NCBI RefSeq assembly: GCF_035222485.1
Contig: NC_085925.1
Coordinates: 3,658,001 to 3,722,000 of the forward strand
Origin: Podospora pseudoanserina
Taxonomy: Eukaryota; Ascomycota; Sordariomycetes; Sordariales; Podosporaceae
Length of the DNA: 64,000 nt
Direction: 5' to 3'
Below are positions 10,586 through 21,801 of the stretch, one piece after another. How positions within the stretch are numbered: the first letter of the stretch is position 1; every line of letters begins with the position of its first letter. The notes beneath the pieces were generated by a model that saw only the letters and a program-made list of their open reading frames with translations, was not told the DNA's origin and ran no database searches. The position numbers and the translations under genes are program-made.

Positions 10586-12691
10586 TCAGAATTCAGGAAA
10601 ACAGGAATTGTTTCTGTAAGCCGGCGGTAACAGACCCTCAAGTTCAGCCTTGATTTGCAGAGCCACAGTCTTGGAGTGATACCGATGATGCTGGGTTTGC
10701 CCACCCATGAACCAAAAGTTGTCGATTCCTCTTTGTCGTTTCCACAACCCCCTGATCTCCTCCTCCTCATCGACACCAAACGTGGCGTCAACCGTGTTCG
10801 CGATATCTCTCGGACCCAGCAAGTTCGAATCCTTTTCCTCCCCATCAGCCGCATTCTCACCACCCAAAACCTCAAACACTGTATCCCGAGCGTTCAAGTC
10901 GGAAAACCCAGTGCACCAGATAATACTGTCCGCCTCCGCCGTCTTTCCATCAGAAAGCCTCAGCCCAGCCTCCGTGTACGCCACTGGCTCAACACTCGAT
11001 ATCACACCCACGTTTCCCTCCGCGATCACCTCCAAGCCACCGATATCAACATAATGTCCCCCGCCTCTCTCCACAAGATTGTGCATCAGACATGCGTCAG
11101 GGTGAGCACTGTCAATGACCGGAAAGCCAGCCTTGGCCACCCTTTTGTATCTGTCCGGCTCTTGAGACGCCAACATGGCAAGCAATCCGTGCGCCATGTT
11201 GCACTCTACCCACGTGGGAAATAACATCAAAGCCCTGTCACATGTTTCTGTGTCTAGCTGGTTGAACAGCCCAAAGCCCCGCGGATCCATTACGTACCCT
11301 ACCGGGAGGACATATGTCGGGGAGCGGGCAAGGATTGTTGTGTCCAGGCCGGCTGTTTGGCAGTCATTGAAGATGTCGATGGCCGTGTTGGCTGAACCAA
11401 TGATGAGGACAGACTTGGCGCCCTTGTTTTGAAGAGAGACCTCTGGGTTCTTGTACTCCTTGGAGTGCAGGCTGATGCCCTTGTATATCTCCTTGCCTGC
11501 AATATCAGGGACTCGAGGCTTTTGTGAGGCGAGTCCCGTTGCTTGCACAAGGTGTTTTGACCTCACTGTTCGTAGACCGCTTGGGGTCTTCAACTTCACG
11601 GTCCATCGTCTCGTTGCCTGGTCGTATTGGGTGGACTGGATCTGGGACGAGGTGATCATGTTCAAGTTGAACTCTTTGATATACTGACGAACTTGGTTTG
11701 CGAGCTCGTCTCGCGTTAGTAGATGTGAACCTTTGAGGTCTTCGCCGTACGCTGTAGAGAAGTCAGAAAGTGGGAGAAAGAGGACGAGAAAGGCGTTGAA
11801 CCTACGCAGATAAGGCATGTCACACATTGCAGTCGGCACGTGGAACTTCAAGCTATCGTATCGGAGAGCCCAGTTGTCGCCTGAGTTGGCGTTCCGGTCG
11901 GCCATCACACTTTCAACCCCAAGAGCCTTGAGGCGAGAGGCGAGGGTTACAGCACTGTTATCGAGTAGGTACTCAAGTCAGTCTTTAGATGCTCATGTGA
12001 AAAAGACAAGCAAACGGCATACCCATTTCCACCCCCAATAATAAAGACGTCTGTCTTCACATCATCGCCACCATCTGCTAACGTCGAAGGGGTACGCAGA
12101 AGAGTCTCATCTTCGGGGTGCGCATCCAGACTCTCGAGTCTTGTACTCAGAACCCAGATCTTCCATTCCAGCCAGACCCCCGCTGCCTTCGACAGGCAGC
12201 AGTAACATGCGTCCAGTACATGTTGCAGCGGGAGAGGTTGTCTTGAGCGACAGACTGCAGTCGATGAATTGCTGCATCAGATTCATAGTGTTAGATGAAA
12301 CTCAAAGGCGAAACGTAGTAGACTAGGTACTTACCAGGGTTGGAGAGACAGGCAGGAAATGGACGAACTCAAGACCGAAACCATGAGCACCGCGCAACTT
12401 GGTGGTTTCCAGCAGATGTGCTGCTATCACGGCCGGTGTTGAGAAGGTTCGCAGATGGTAAGTCAGCGCCAATGAATCCTTCCATAAGGCCTGCTCAGCA
12501 AATAAGCAGTTACTAAGAGCAGTTATGTCTCTGGTTGAGATTGCCTTGTTGAAGGCTGTTAAGACATTGTTTGCGATCTTTGCTGTCTCTTCTGGCGTAA
12601 GGGATGCGGGGTCGAGAGCCGTCACAGCAACAGTTGGTAGCGGATGTTCGGCCAGTTTTTGACGCAAGTCAGCGGCAGGTGGATAGGCCAT
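10586..12691 (-). CDS. flavin-containing monooxygenase, interrupted by one frameshift
   Basis: FAD/NAD(P)H monooxygenase of about 640 codons in four exons: 12691-12335, 12271-12023, 11954-11806, 11751-10586. Introns are 12272-12334 (GTAAGT, CTAAC, CAG), 11955-12022 (GTATGC..CAG) and 11752-11805 (GTAGGT..CAG). The first ~130 residues resemble a small NTF2-like region. The FAD dinucleotide motif (FIIGGGNGA) spans the second intron. The NADPH motif is VLIIGSANTAID, and the end carries WCTGFSDL and FWFMGGQTQHH. Exon 2 cannot be read in one frame. Phase 0 from its acceptor reaches a stop, while the frame giving KIWVLSTRLESLDAHPEDE and the FAD motif is offset by one. Total exon length is 3n+1. The simplest cause is one extra base in the five-C run at 12177-12181, after which the frame restores GSGVWLEWKIW. 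It is either a recent null allele or a sequencing error. Substrate unknown. Confidence 0.8.
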
Positions 12692-13620
12692 TCTGGATAA
12701 GGTACTAGAGATATCAAGCGATTAGCGAATTCTCCTGGGAAATAGATCTTGGAGACTTACCAGGTCTCACAGTGTGGAACGTTGTGTTGGGGAATCAAAG
12801 CAGCTACACTTGGAAAGTATTGTACCAAGTGCTACAGATAGGTACACTTGCTTTTATACACAATGAGAAGAGCCATGCCTCGGATGTTTGCAATTACGAT
12901 CAGCAATACGGTCCGAGGGCGAATAGGGATGCTCTACATTTAACTCGGTGTGTGTGCTTTTCTGCCCCATGTGGCTGCAGAGTGGCTAGACAAACTTGGA
13001 TGTCTTTGCGGGGTATGCTCGGCACTTTCTCTGGGCTTACCATCCATGAATACCTGCATGAATGGGAGCGAATAAGCCAGGCGATAACACAGGGGGGGGT
13101 TGGATCGCCAATAGAGAAACGCTATATATAAAGTAACTGACTCTGAAAAGGTAAAGTAGTGAACCATGCGATGAGAAATAGTTCTTAGGCCTGAAAAGAT
13201 AACTATCAGAAGGCTTATTCTCCTTTTGAAAAGGCATGAGTAAAAAGTCATTATATGTGCTACTACTCTGACTTAAAATAGTAACCATGCTATCCAGAAT
13301 GTAAGAGTTTAACGACAATGAAACGTGCAACAAATGATGGACAAGATAATTGGATCCAATTCAATTCGCTAACTCAAGGTATAAAACTTGCTGAAGAGCA
13401 GTCGTGTCATCACTACAACACTATAAAAGAGCAAAAGAAGATTCATCATCCTTCATCACACGTCCCTCATATCCACGGTGCCGGCACCTCCTTTCACGAC
13501 ATTCCTTCCATCCCTAACCCTTGACTCTGAACAGGACAAGACCCCTGCCGTTGAGCCCCTGAACCCCTGAACCCCTGAATCCACATCAACAAAGCAACCA
13601 CACCACCGGAGTTCAAGTCC
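12692..13620. other. intergenic
   Basis: Promoter side of the flavin monooxygenase gene and downstream flank of the acidic GPI protein gene. Open frames on both strands are short and domain-free. No repeat or RNA gene seen. Confidence 0.55.
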
Positions 13621-14397
13621 TTAAAAGACAGCAATAACCCCCAAAACACCAGCAACACCCATCGCAACACCACCAAATCCATTCTCCTTAGCACCAGCGT
13701 TGGCAAGCACGGGTGTGAAGGTAGGGCGAATGGAAGAAGTAGCAGTAGGAGCCTCATCATCGCTCTCATCATCAGTGTCGATGCCGTCGTTATCAGTATC
13801 GGTGTCCTCGCCTTCAGTGGTGGTAGTGGTGGCTGGGCCAGTAGTAGCAGCTATAGGGCCGGCGGCAGTAACAGCGACAGGGCCGGTGGTGGTAGCAGCA
13901 CTGACATCGTCGTCATCGGTGTCAGTGTCATGGCCATCGTTGTCAGTGTCGGTGTCGTGGCCGTCATTGTCAGTCTCGTCGCCGGGGACAACACCAGGGC
14001 TGGCACCGAGATTGGCCTCGTCGTCAGTATCAGTGTCGTGGTCGTCGTGGTCGGTGTCATCCCCCTCGTCGCCAACAACTCCAGTAATAGGGGTAGGGAC
14101 ATCATCGTCCGTGTCATGGCCGTCATTGTCGGTCCAGTCAGTGTCATCGTCGTTCACAGCAGGAACTCCGACAGTGGGCTGCCCGGCGCTGATGTCATCG
14201 TCAGTGTCGGTGTCGTCCCCGGTGTCGGTGCCAACAACGCCAGTGGAGACATCACCGTCGGTGTCGGTGTCATCGCCATCTCTGGTGGTGAGGGTGTACC
14301 GAGCAGCGACGGGTCCACCGGGGTTGAGAGGTCCATGCGGATGAGCAAGGACGGAGACGGAGAAAAGAGCCGCGAGGAGGAAGTTGCGAGTAAGCAT
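13621..14397 (-). CDS. secreted GPI-anchored acidic Asp-Thr repeat protein
   Basis: Intronless 258-residue protein. A signal peptide covers residues 1-18 (ending VSVLA). The central ~180 residues are built of irregular acidic repeats such as DGDDTDTDGD, DNDGHDTDTDNDGHDTDTDDDD and GDDTDHDDHDTDTDDE, spaced by Gly/Pro/Val/Thr-rich linkers. A Thr-rich stretch follows (ATTGPATTTTTEGED), which should be O-glycosylated. The C-terminus has a small-residue omega site (ANAGAKENG) and a hydrophobic tail (GVAMGVAGVLGVIAVF), the pattern of a GPI-anchor signal. It is probably a cell-wall or plasma-membrane surface protein. The DxDGxD-like spacing recalls calcium-binding thrombospondin type 3 repeats, but this is resemblance only. 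No catalytic domain is present. A TATA-like box lies 181 nt upstream of the start. Confidence 0.8.
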   Translation of the reverse strand: MLTRNFLLAALFSVSVLAHPHGPLNPGGPVAARYTLTTRDGDDTDTDGDVSTGVVGTDTGDDTDTDDDISAGQPTVGVPAVNDDDTDWTDNDGHDTDDDVPTPITGVVGDEGDDTDHDDHDTDTDDEANLGASPGVVPGDETDNDGHDTDTDNDGHDTDTDDDDVSAATTTGPVAVTAAGPIAATTGPATTTTTEGEDTDTDNDGIDTDDESDDEAPTATSSIRPTFTPVLANAGAKENGFGGVAMGVAGVLGVIAVF

Positions 14398-16266
14398 TTT
14401 GGCGGTTTTTTGGAGCAGTGAAGTGCGAGTGTTTTTGTAATTGGTTGATGTGAAAGTTGGGAGCTCTGAGCAGAACTAGAGTTGCTTGTTTGTGTTTGGA
14501 GCGACTGTGTCTAAGCGAGTGTGTCGATCGATGGTGAGCAAGAAGAATTGGAGCTTCAAGTTGATGGGATGCTCGTCTTAAATACCGACTTTCTCATCCA
14601 AGATCAGCAGATATTCTCGTCTTCACTATCTCGTGAGGTCTCTGAACTGGAGCTAAGATCATGGCTATGCCTTCTGATGGCCTGACTAAACCAAAAAGCC
14701 AACATCCCAGTACCCTGTTGACATGACTATCCAACTACACTAACTACTTTGACAGCCACTCTTGGTTTGTGTCCGCCATCAACGCCTCATCACAGACCCC
14801 ACCGATTATACTGAAGCATAACATCTCAGAACATCACGACGAATACAGCTAAAGGTCGCGCGACCTTAGCCTCAAAATGACAACGCAAGCAGTCAACGCA
14901 ACCCAACGAGATCTGAAACGATAAATAGATCGAAAAACGCCCTGTCCCGCATCGACACGAGACTTCCAAGAGTCTTGGGAATGCAGTACAAAAATAGAGC
15001 TCAACCGGGAAGCCAGGCTCTTTTCTCAGGACGGAGTATCAGTCTCACAATGACCAATCCTGTTGGGATGTTTGCACACGTGCCTTACTCCCAGCAAGCA
15101 AAGGTGTACGTATCCCGAGGAAAATAGTTCTTCAGCTCGCACTTGGCCCTCTTCACGTTCTCGCGCCTTGAACCTTTCCAGCCTCGGGACCATTACGTGG
15201 CGTTGGGGATCCAAAGCTCTGGGCGGGTGGGCTGGCTGGTCTCGGCAGTGGACCTGCGAGGTTTAAGTGGCGCCCGCTATCCCGTCAGATCTTCCGGTTT
15301 GGAAAGTTTGCTGCAGATGTGGAATTTTGGCATTGATAGGGAAGATAATGGGTCCTGAGTCTTGATAGGGGTCTGGGCGGTCTTGCACAGCCTCAATTTT
15401 TGGGGTTGACATCGATGACGACGACCGGAGACAAACAAGCACACCGACACTGGAGAAATAAAGCTTGGGATTTCTAAATATGATTTACCAAGCTTTTTTT
15501 GACAGCTTCGTTATCGTAATTGCCGGTTGATCGTCCGTGGGTGGCCAAAGGACAACGGGCAAAGCCAAGATGCCAATGCGATGGGGCTTGGCTGCTTGGT
15601 CTGGTTGTTCAGCTCAGCAGTCGAGATGGATCGTCGCCTGGATTCAGGCATATCAAGTGATTTAATGTTGCCAGTGCTGTCAGAAATGCATGACCTGGAT
15701 GGGAGATAAACCTCAAGCTGAGAGAGTCTCCAAGCCGAGCAAGTCGTCCTGGTTGAGCTGTCCAAAGCAGGTACATACCTAATTGTCAGGTCGTCAGAGG
15801 CGAGGCTCTGGTCTGATATAAAGGGCCACTTACATTCCGATTACTGTATGCCCTTTCAGTATCTCCAAGTGGCTGCCCATCCACTGAAGATTCCGTGCCA
15901 ACCGTCCCCTAGGGCACTACCGGTGGCGTGAGCAAGTGCACACATAGCAATATACTAGAGCCATCCTCCAAGTTCCAGACTCCAGACTCCTGGTGCCATC
16001 CATCCCTGGGTATCTTTCTCCTTTATCCTTCCCAAATATTGGAATGAGATCAACCTCATGAACACGGACACTTTTCAGTGAGAAATGAGGATGAAAACAT
16101 GAATGTCGTGCCGCGTACGTAAGCTGTGCCTCTTCCATCCTACACACCTGTTGTTGTGTCAATACATGTCCTGAGTATTCATGCGGCCTCACCATGGGTA
16201 TCAGTTAGCCTTTGTGAAAACATACCAGACAACAGCTCAGCCCAGATGGGGCAAAAGCAAGACCAC
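14398..16266. other. intergenic
   Basis: Holds the promoter of the acidic GPI protein gene (14398-14700). Beyond that I see only short unsupported frames on both strands, no RNA gene and no repeat. Confidence 0.55.
14578..14584 (-). promoter_or_regulatory. TATA-like box of the acidic GPI protein gene
   Basis: TATTTAA on the minus strand, 181 nt before the ATG at 14397, implying a 5' leader of about 150 nt. Confidence 0.4.
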
Positions 16267-17047
16267 CTAGGCCATAGTGGACATGTTGGTGAAAATGGCA
16301 CCCACGAAAGCGGCAAACAACATCATAACAACCATAATGAGAACTGCAATGACAAGAGGTCCAACATCGCGCATTGGGGGTCCAGCCGAATTTCTCGCTG
16401 GGGAAGCTCTTGCTGTCTATTTTCTGGCGCCGGATTTGGGCCCTGGTGTGCGTCCTGTTGCGTTGTGCCGTGTTGCTGTCCGTGAACGGCCACAGAAAGG
16501 TCACTGTGGCACCTCCTGAGCTCATTGTGGTTTCTCACAAGCTCCCCGTAACTGCAGGAGATTGCCGCATAGGCGTGTTTCTTGATCTTGGAATCTAGGT
16601 GACAGTCATCGCACTGCTCATCGCTAATGACAAACCAGTCCGCAACCTCGTAGACCTCTTCATTTGGCCTGGGTCTCTCATTTCCACAGGGCAGAATGTC
16701 CCCGCTCCATTTTCCTTTGCGGCAGGGCAGAGGTACTTCATCTTGGGGTAGGGATGATGGCATTTCGCTCTAGTAAAGAACCAGAATCCACAGCCACAGG
16801 CAGGATTGAGGACATTTGGCGGGTTGGTTTTTGCGATGAGCTCAATCTTTGGGTCCATACTTTTCGGTTTAATCCAGCTATCTTGCTCGAGGAACGACTC
16901 ATCAGTGTCTTCATCCTCGTCGAAGTCCTCCTGATACAGCGAGAAGGAAGCATAGGGACTGTTGTATGGTTCAGGGTGTGTTGTGCGACGAAGGGCAACC
17001 CAAGAACTGTTGTCCTCGCAAGGAAGCTGTTGGCTGGAGAAAGACAT
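16267..17047 (-). CDS. tail-anchored unknown protein, coding signal spread over three frames
   Basis: I do not recognise the family. From the ATG at 17047 one frame codes an acidic N-terminus (DFDEDEDTDESF) and a Cys-containing region (NPACGCGFWFFTRAKCHHPYPK). The coding signal then moves to a second frame (NEEVYEVADWFVISDEQCDDC, SCSYGELVRNHNELRRCHSDL). The C-terminus lies in a third frame: a clear hydrophobic tail beginning RDVGPLVIAVLIMVV and ending at a TAG at 16267, the mark of a tail-anchored membrane protein. The first change could be an intron at 16669-16736 (GTACCT..CCCAG, 68 nt, no good branch site). For the second, upstream of the membrane segment, I find no convincing donor; a one-base loss in the C-run near 16380 would also explain it. 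So it is either a gene with non-consensus introns or a decaying one. CxxC spacing suggests metal binding. Confidence 0.5.
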
Positions 17048-18030
17048 GATGCTTGAATGCCGTCCGTGTGAAATTTGGAGATTCAGGTGAATTTGTCGTG
17101 AGTAGACGAGGCGGCGGGCGTCAATGGCATTTTAAGATGAAGTGTAGATTCAACACCAGTAGGTACCGATGTAAACATGTTTGAAGGAAGAAATGTTCGC
17201 GAGGGGGAAGAGAAAGAAGCACTGAATACCTCAAAGTACCTATGATATGGGCCCACGGCTGGATATAGGCGTAGGTCACAGGTAGAAGATTGAATTGTCG
17301 GATGAAGAAGAAAAGAAAAGAAAGAGGAAACACACTACCCACGATATCCTTTTGTACCCATCAACCCCTCCGGACTTCCCCTACAAAGCATAAGAAATAT
17401 CCAACCAACATTGTCCGAACTTTCTCGTATCCTTTCCTCGTATTCCAGTGTGGATGGCGTCTTTGATTAAGGTTGGATGCCTATTCCAGTTCTAATGCAC
17501 GCCAAATCGGGACTTACCTTCTTTTCCTGCCCTTTGAAAACTCCACTTGCACCACACACAGTGTCAGTCCATTGTAGCATGGCTGAACACAGTATCTGTT
17601 CCATGATACGAGCCGACTGAGATGGCCATGATAGCGCAGCCGTCTTCTGAGACTAAGATGGCATTCTCCAAATGAAAGCAAAGGCTTTTGAACACCGCAA
17701 AAGGATCAACTATCAACTACAAAGTATTTTGAAGACTTGCTGGTCAACTGCGCTTGTTTGATACGGGACCCATCAGTAGCAGGAAGAAGGGGTAGCTCGC
17801 TGGAACTGAACATGTCACAAATAGTTGCTTTATAGACTACATTTCAGCTTTAAGAGCCTCGACATCACTTGACCATCATTCTCACCCTCCAGCTCTATCT
17901 CACGCCCGCTATACACGCTAATCGGTTGATGCTGCTGCTATCTTCGGACTGCCAAAGCCACAACCGTGTCCGGACAAGTGAGGTTCCCAAGATCGTAATT
18001 CCGCGTGACTCTCTCAAACGGCGATCCGAC
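17048..18030. other. intergenic
   Basis: Between the promoter of the tail-anchored protein gene and the 3' end of the enoyl-CoA hydratase gene. Nothing recognisable. Confidence 0.55.
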
Positions 18031-18891
18031 CTACAACTTGCTATCCACCCACCTCGGCTTCCTCTTCTCAACAAAACTCCTCACCCCCTCCTTCATATTC
18101 TCCCCAGCATCAATCCTCCCATAAATCCCCCGTTCCACAATCTCCGTCGCCATCTCCGGCCCGACCCCCTCCCACCCCATCCTCAACCCCTCCCTCGTAG
18201 CAATAACAGCATCAGGACTATTCCCCGCAAGCTCCTCCGCAACCTTAACCGCCTCCTCAACAACCCTCCCCTCCCCAACAACAAAATTCACCAACCCCCA
18301 CCCCTTCATCTCCTCGGCCGTATAACTCACCCTCCCCAAAAGCGCCATCTCCCCCGCCCTCTGCCTCCCCACAGTCCTCATCAACCTAGGCAACGCCCCA
18401 GCAAGCGCAATAACTCCCTTGCCCACCTCCGGCAGCCCAAACCTCGCCTTCGCCCCATCAGCAACAACCATATCACAATTAATCACCATCTCCATCCCCC
18501 CTCCAAAACAAAGCCCATTCACCGCCGCAATAATAGGTTTCTTCCCCCCAGACCTGTTCGACAACCCCCCAAAACCAGCCGTAGTCATCTTCCGTGCCTC
18601 CACATGTTGATCGTGACCGCTCCCCTCCGGTGCATGAGACGAATCCCATTCTTTGAGATCGGCACCGGCGCAAAACGCCCTGCCCGTACCGGTCAAGATG
18701 GCGCAACGCAGCCAGGGTTGGGCGTCGTACCAGTTCCACAGGTGGGCCATGGCGATGTGCTGGGGGATGGGGATTGAATTTAGGGCTTTGGGGCGGTTGA
18801 GCGTCACCAGCAAGACATGGGGCGCGGGGAAGGAGATATCGGTGTGGGGGACGGCGGGAGGGGGGTTGGTGATTTCTTTGGGGAGCGTCAT
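18031..18891 (-). CDS. peroxisomal enoyl-CoA hydratase/isomerase family protein
   Basis: Intronless crotonase-fold protein of 286 residues. Typical segments are present: VLLVTLNRPKALNSI near the N-terminus, GTGRAFCAGADLKEW (first oxyanion-hole strand), NGLCFGGGMEMVINCDMVVA (second oxyanion-hole loop), FGLPEVGKGVIALAGALPRL, and a C-terminal helix region. The last three residues are SKL, the classical PTS1 signal, so it should be imported into peroxisomes. Enzymes of this family hydrate or isomerise enoyl-CoA esters, for example in fatty-acid or amino-acid breakdown. The exact acyl-CoA cannot be told. I chose the ATG at 18891 because it starts directly before the conserved domain; an in-frame ATG at 19017 would add a Thr/Ile-rich stretch that looks like 5' leader. 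Confidence 0.9.
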   Translation of the reverse strand: MTLPKEITNPPPAVPHTDISFPAPHVLLVTLNRPKALNSIPIPQHIAMAHLWNWYDAQPWLRCAILTGTGRAFCAGADLKEWDSSHAPEGSGHDQHVEARKMTTAGFGGLSNRSGGKKPIIAAVNGLCFGGGMEMVINCDMVVADGAKARFGLPEVGKGVIALAGALPRLMRTVGRQRAGEMALLGRVSYTAEEMKGWGLVNFVVGEGRVVEEAVKVAEELAGNSPDAVIATREGLRMGWEGVGPEMATEIVERGIYGRIDAGENMKEGVRSFVEKRKPRWVDSKL

Positions 18892-19375
18892 CGTGGCGTT
18901 GTTCGTGATGGTGATGATAACAACGGTAAAGGAAAAGGTAGGTAAGTTTGACGGTTGACAACAGTTGTACCTACATTGAACTAAAAAGATGACTATGCTC
19001 TGATATAAGTCAACCACCCCTCACTAACCCTGGTCGGCAACGGCGTCATTCTGTTGGGGTTGGCCGTGGAGGACGCGGTCCCGCGGCGCGGATTGGGTGG
19101 CAACGGCATCCGTGCCGAGGCTCACTCGGGTCTCCAACTCCGGCAGGCAAGCAATGCTTGTTCTCGACTCCAACTCCAAATATCAACATGTCCGTAGAAG
19201 AAAACCAACAACATATTACAAGTTTCCTACGCTTGTGAATCTAACCAGCAAACTCCTTCACCCTGAAAATCGTAACCCCAGCTACAGCTGCTCCAATGTG
19301 CTTTTCGGTAATAAATGTACAGCAATGAATAAATCCCACCTGTTTGTCCCAACATCCCAACAATGTTACGCCAGA
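18892..19375. other. intergenic
   Basis: Promoter of the hydratase gene, and on the other side the 3' flank of the RBM25-like gene. A G/C-rich patch lies around 19060-19100. No further feature seen. Confidence 0.5.
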
Positions 19376-21801
19376 TTAGGCAGGCAACCCGCGCTTCTCG
19401 CTCTCTGTAAAGAAGATAACCATGCGCCAAAGTTTCTTCACAAGATCTTCCGCGTCTTCATCCAGAGCCTCGCCGAGGGTCTCAACCAGCTCGGCTGGCT
19501 TCTGATGTTTGCGCAAGTGCTCCTCCACCACGTCCACCAGGAACTGCTCTTGCACACCCAGAAACTCAACAACCTTCTTCTCAACAAAAGGCCTCAGCTT
19601 ATCACGGATGATGCCTTCCTCCAAGTAGTCCCACTTGACATCCCAGGCCCACAAGCCTTCTTTGTCGACGGGAATTTCTTGAGCGAGCGCGCGGACAGCA
19701 TTCGCAATGTCCTCCTCTGTCATGGCGTTGGTGTCGGTGATGGGCTCAAACTTGATGGGTATAAGGGTGCGCTTCGTAGTCTTATCTTGCTCGTCATCGT
19801 CCAACAAGCCCTCCACCTCGGCAACAGTGCGCCGTGTAGTGGCAGCGCGCTGGGCAACCTTTTGAGCAGCAGCACCGAAAGAAATGGTAACTTTCTGCGG
19901 TGCTGCAGGGGCGGCCGCAGGGGCAGCAGGGCGATGGGCAGTCATCGCCTCAGCTTGGCGCTCGAGGAAGGAGTCAGCCATATCCCTGGCATGCTCCATA
20001 TCGGCCTCAGCCTTGCGCAGCTCTTCCTCTTCCTGTCTTCGGTCCATCTCGTCGCGTGCTGCCTCCTGATTGCGGAACGCGGTCCGATCTCGGATCCATT
20101 GACTGTGATCGCGGTAGTAGAGGTGGACCTTGCGCGATGCTTCCCTCTCGTCATCCCAGTTTTTTTCCTTATCCAACTGATCCTCTTTCCTCCTAGCAAA
20201 ACCTTCCGTCTCAACCCTCTCACGCTCACGTTCTCTCTCCAAGGCAGCGGCGCGTTGTCGCTCACGATTAACCCACTTCCGCTCCGCCTCCAAGTAAGCT
20301 TTATCCTCCTCTGCGCGCTGCTTGGAAAGCTCGCGCTCGTAGAGCTCTTCGTCGTCGGCATCTGTATCGTCGTCATCTCGAAATTGCGGCCCGTGACCAT
20401 TAGTGGTGCCTCCGTTCACAAAGTCAATGCCCCGGGTTTGCCCTCTAGGACCTGACGGCGCATTGGGAACACCACGTGGGCCAAGAGGAATGCTGTTGGA
20501 GTTGGCACCTGGCGGAGGCGAGTCAAGTCGAGATTTCCTCGGCGCGCCATTACGTTGCCTCTCTTGCTCCTCAAACTCTTCTTCTCTTCGAAGCCGTTCC
20601 AGATCGCGACGATTGCTCCGATCTCGGAAGGCAGCGATTTCGGCGGCAACTGTAGCGCGCATTTCAGCAGGAATATCGGCGAGGTCATCCTCGGGCGCAA
20701 TAGGGATATTGATCACTTCAATATTGTCGCCAATCCCATTCATGCCATTGCCCATGGCGGTATCTCCTTCAGCATCCCTGCCACCGCCAGCTCTGGGGTA
20801 GAACAGGTTCCGAATAAAATGTTTGAGAGATTGCCGAGCCTCGTACAACCTCGCGTCGTAGTTGGAGTCATCAGGGAGTGCTTCCTTCCAAGACTCAATG
20901 TACTTTTCGGTACTGGAGTCTACCACAACCTGCAACTTGACTTTCTCAATGTCCTCGAATTTGTCGTCTTCATCGGTGGGAGGGTTCTCTATCGGCGCTT
21001 GTTTCTTCACGGGTACCTCGACGTCTTTGAGTAACTCGACTGCGAGGGCAAGTGATTCAGGGTCTTCGTACTGAGCAAAACCAAACAAGTCCCCCTTGTG
21101 CTCTGACAGATGGGACTGAGCCGAGCCCCATCTTTGCACCCTGCCAACTGCGTTCAACAGCTTTTGAATTCCCTCTTCGCCGCCCACGCCACTCGGAATC
21201 TTGTGCACGAATATTGTTCGCAGTCGCTCCTCGGGGGTGGGTGGTACTAGTGACTGTATATTCTCTCTCATCTGCGCCCGGGACTGGTCGTGCCTGTCTG
21301 AACCAAGACCAAGTCTGGCTGATGTGGGGGTATGAGAATCTCTTCGATCGGTCAGAGAGGCGCCAGGCTTGAGAGGCGGGACGGTGGGGCCGAGGCGAAT
21401 CACCGGAGCGTTGAAGTTGATGTTGGGAAGAGTGGGCGGTGGTTGAAAGGATGCAGGCAGGCCGCTTGGTCGATTAGCTTGAGCAGAGAGACTAGACTGC
21501 TGGACACCCGGGGGTGGTGCCATTCCAGGGGCAGAGGACATGCCTGGAGGGGGCCCTGGAGTAGATCGGTTAGGAACAGCGGAACATGAGGCTGGGGGAC
21601 GACAGCATACCTAGACCGGGAGGTGGTGCCATTCCAGGAGCATGAGTAGCGCCCGGGAAGGCAGCATAGCTGGGAGGAGCGCCATAAGGCGGGGCTATAG
21701 AGTAAAAAGTGTCAGCATCAGCTACCAAGAACGAGGCTGTGATGAAAGTTGAGGATCGCGGCGAGCAAGGCTGACCCACCTCCATAAGGATTGTATGCCA
21801 T
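19376..21801 (-). CDS. RBM25-like splicing factor with RRM and PWI domains
   Basis: Protein of 761 residues in three exons (21801-21780, 21694-21611, 21555-19376). Introns are 21695-21779 and 21556-21610; the second has a CCTAAC branch site. The start MAYNPYG opens a Pro/Gly/Met-rich region (PGMAPPPG). A degenerate RRM follows (RTIFVHKIPSGVGGEEGI..GFAQYEDPESLALAVELL). Next comes a long charged RE/RD/ER-rich region expected to be helical (EEEFEEQERQRNG, RERQRAAALEREREREREV-like). The C-terminal ~90 residues form a PWI domain (EKKVVEFLGVQEQFLVDVVEEHL..DLVKKLWRMVIF). This domain order is that of metazoan RBM25 and its fission-yeast U1 snRNP-associated counterpart. It should act in the nucleus in 5' splice-site choice. 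It is transcribed away from the bS21m gene, with 645 bp between their starts. Confidence 0.9.

Noticed and set aside
6631-12691. Dioxygenase plus flavin monooxygenase as a biosynthetic cluster
   Set aside because: No backbone synthase, transporter or regulator nearby; spacing is 2.5 kb and there is no sign of co-regulation.
12772-13131. 119-codon plus-strand frame upstream of the flavin monooxygenase
   Set aside because: No domain, unusual residue composition, overlaps the expected promoter.
13700-14344. Long plus-strand frame rich in Ser/Val opposite the acidic repeat gene
   Set aside because: It is the antisense shadow of the Asp-Thr repeats; the minus-strand frame has the signal peptide and anchor.
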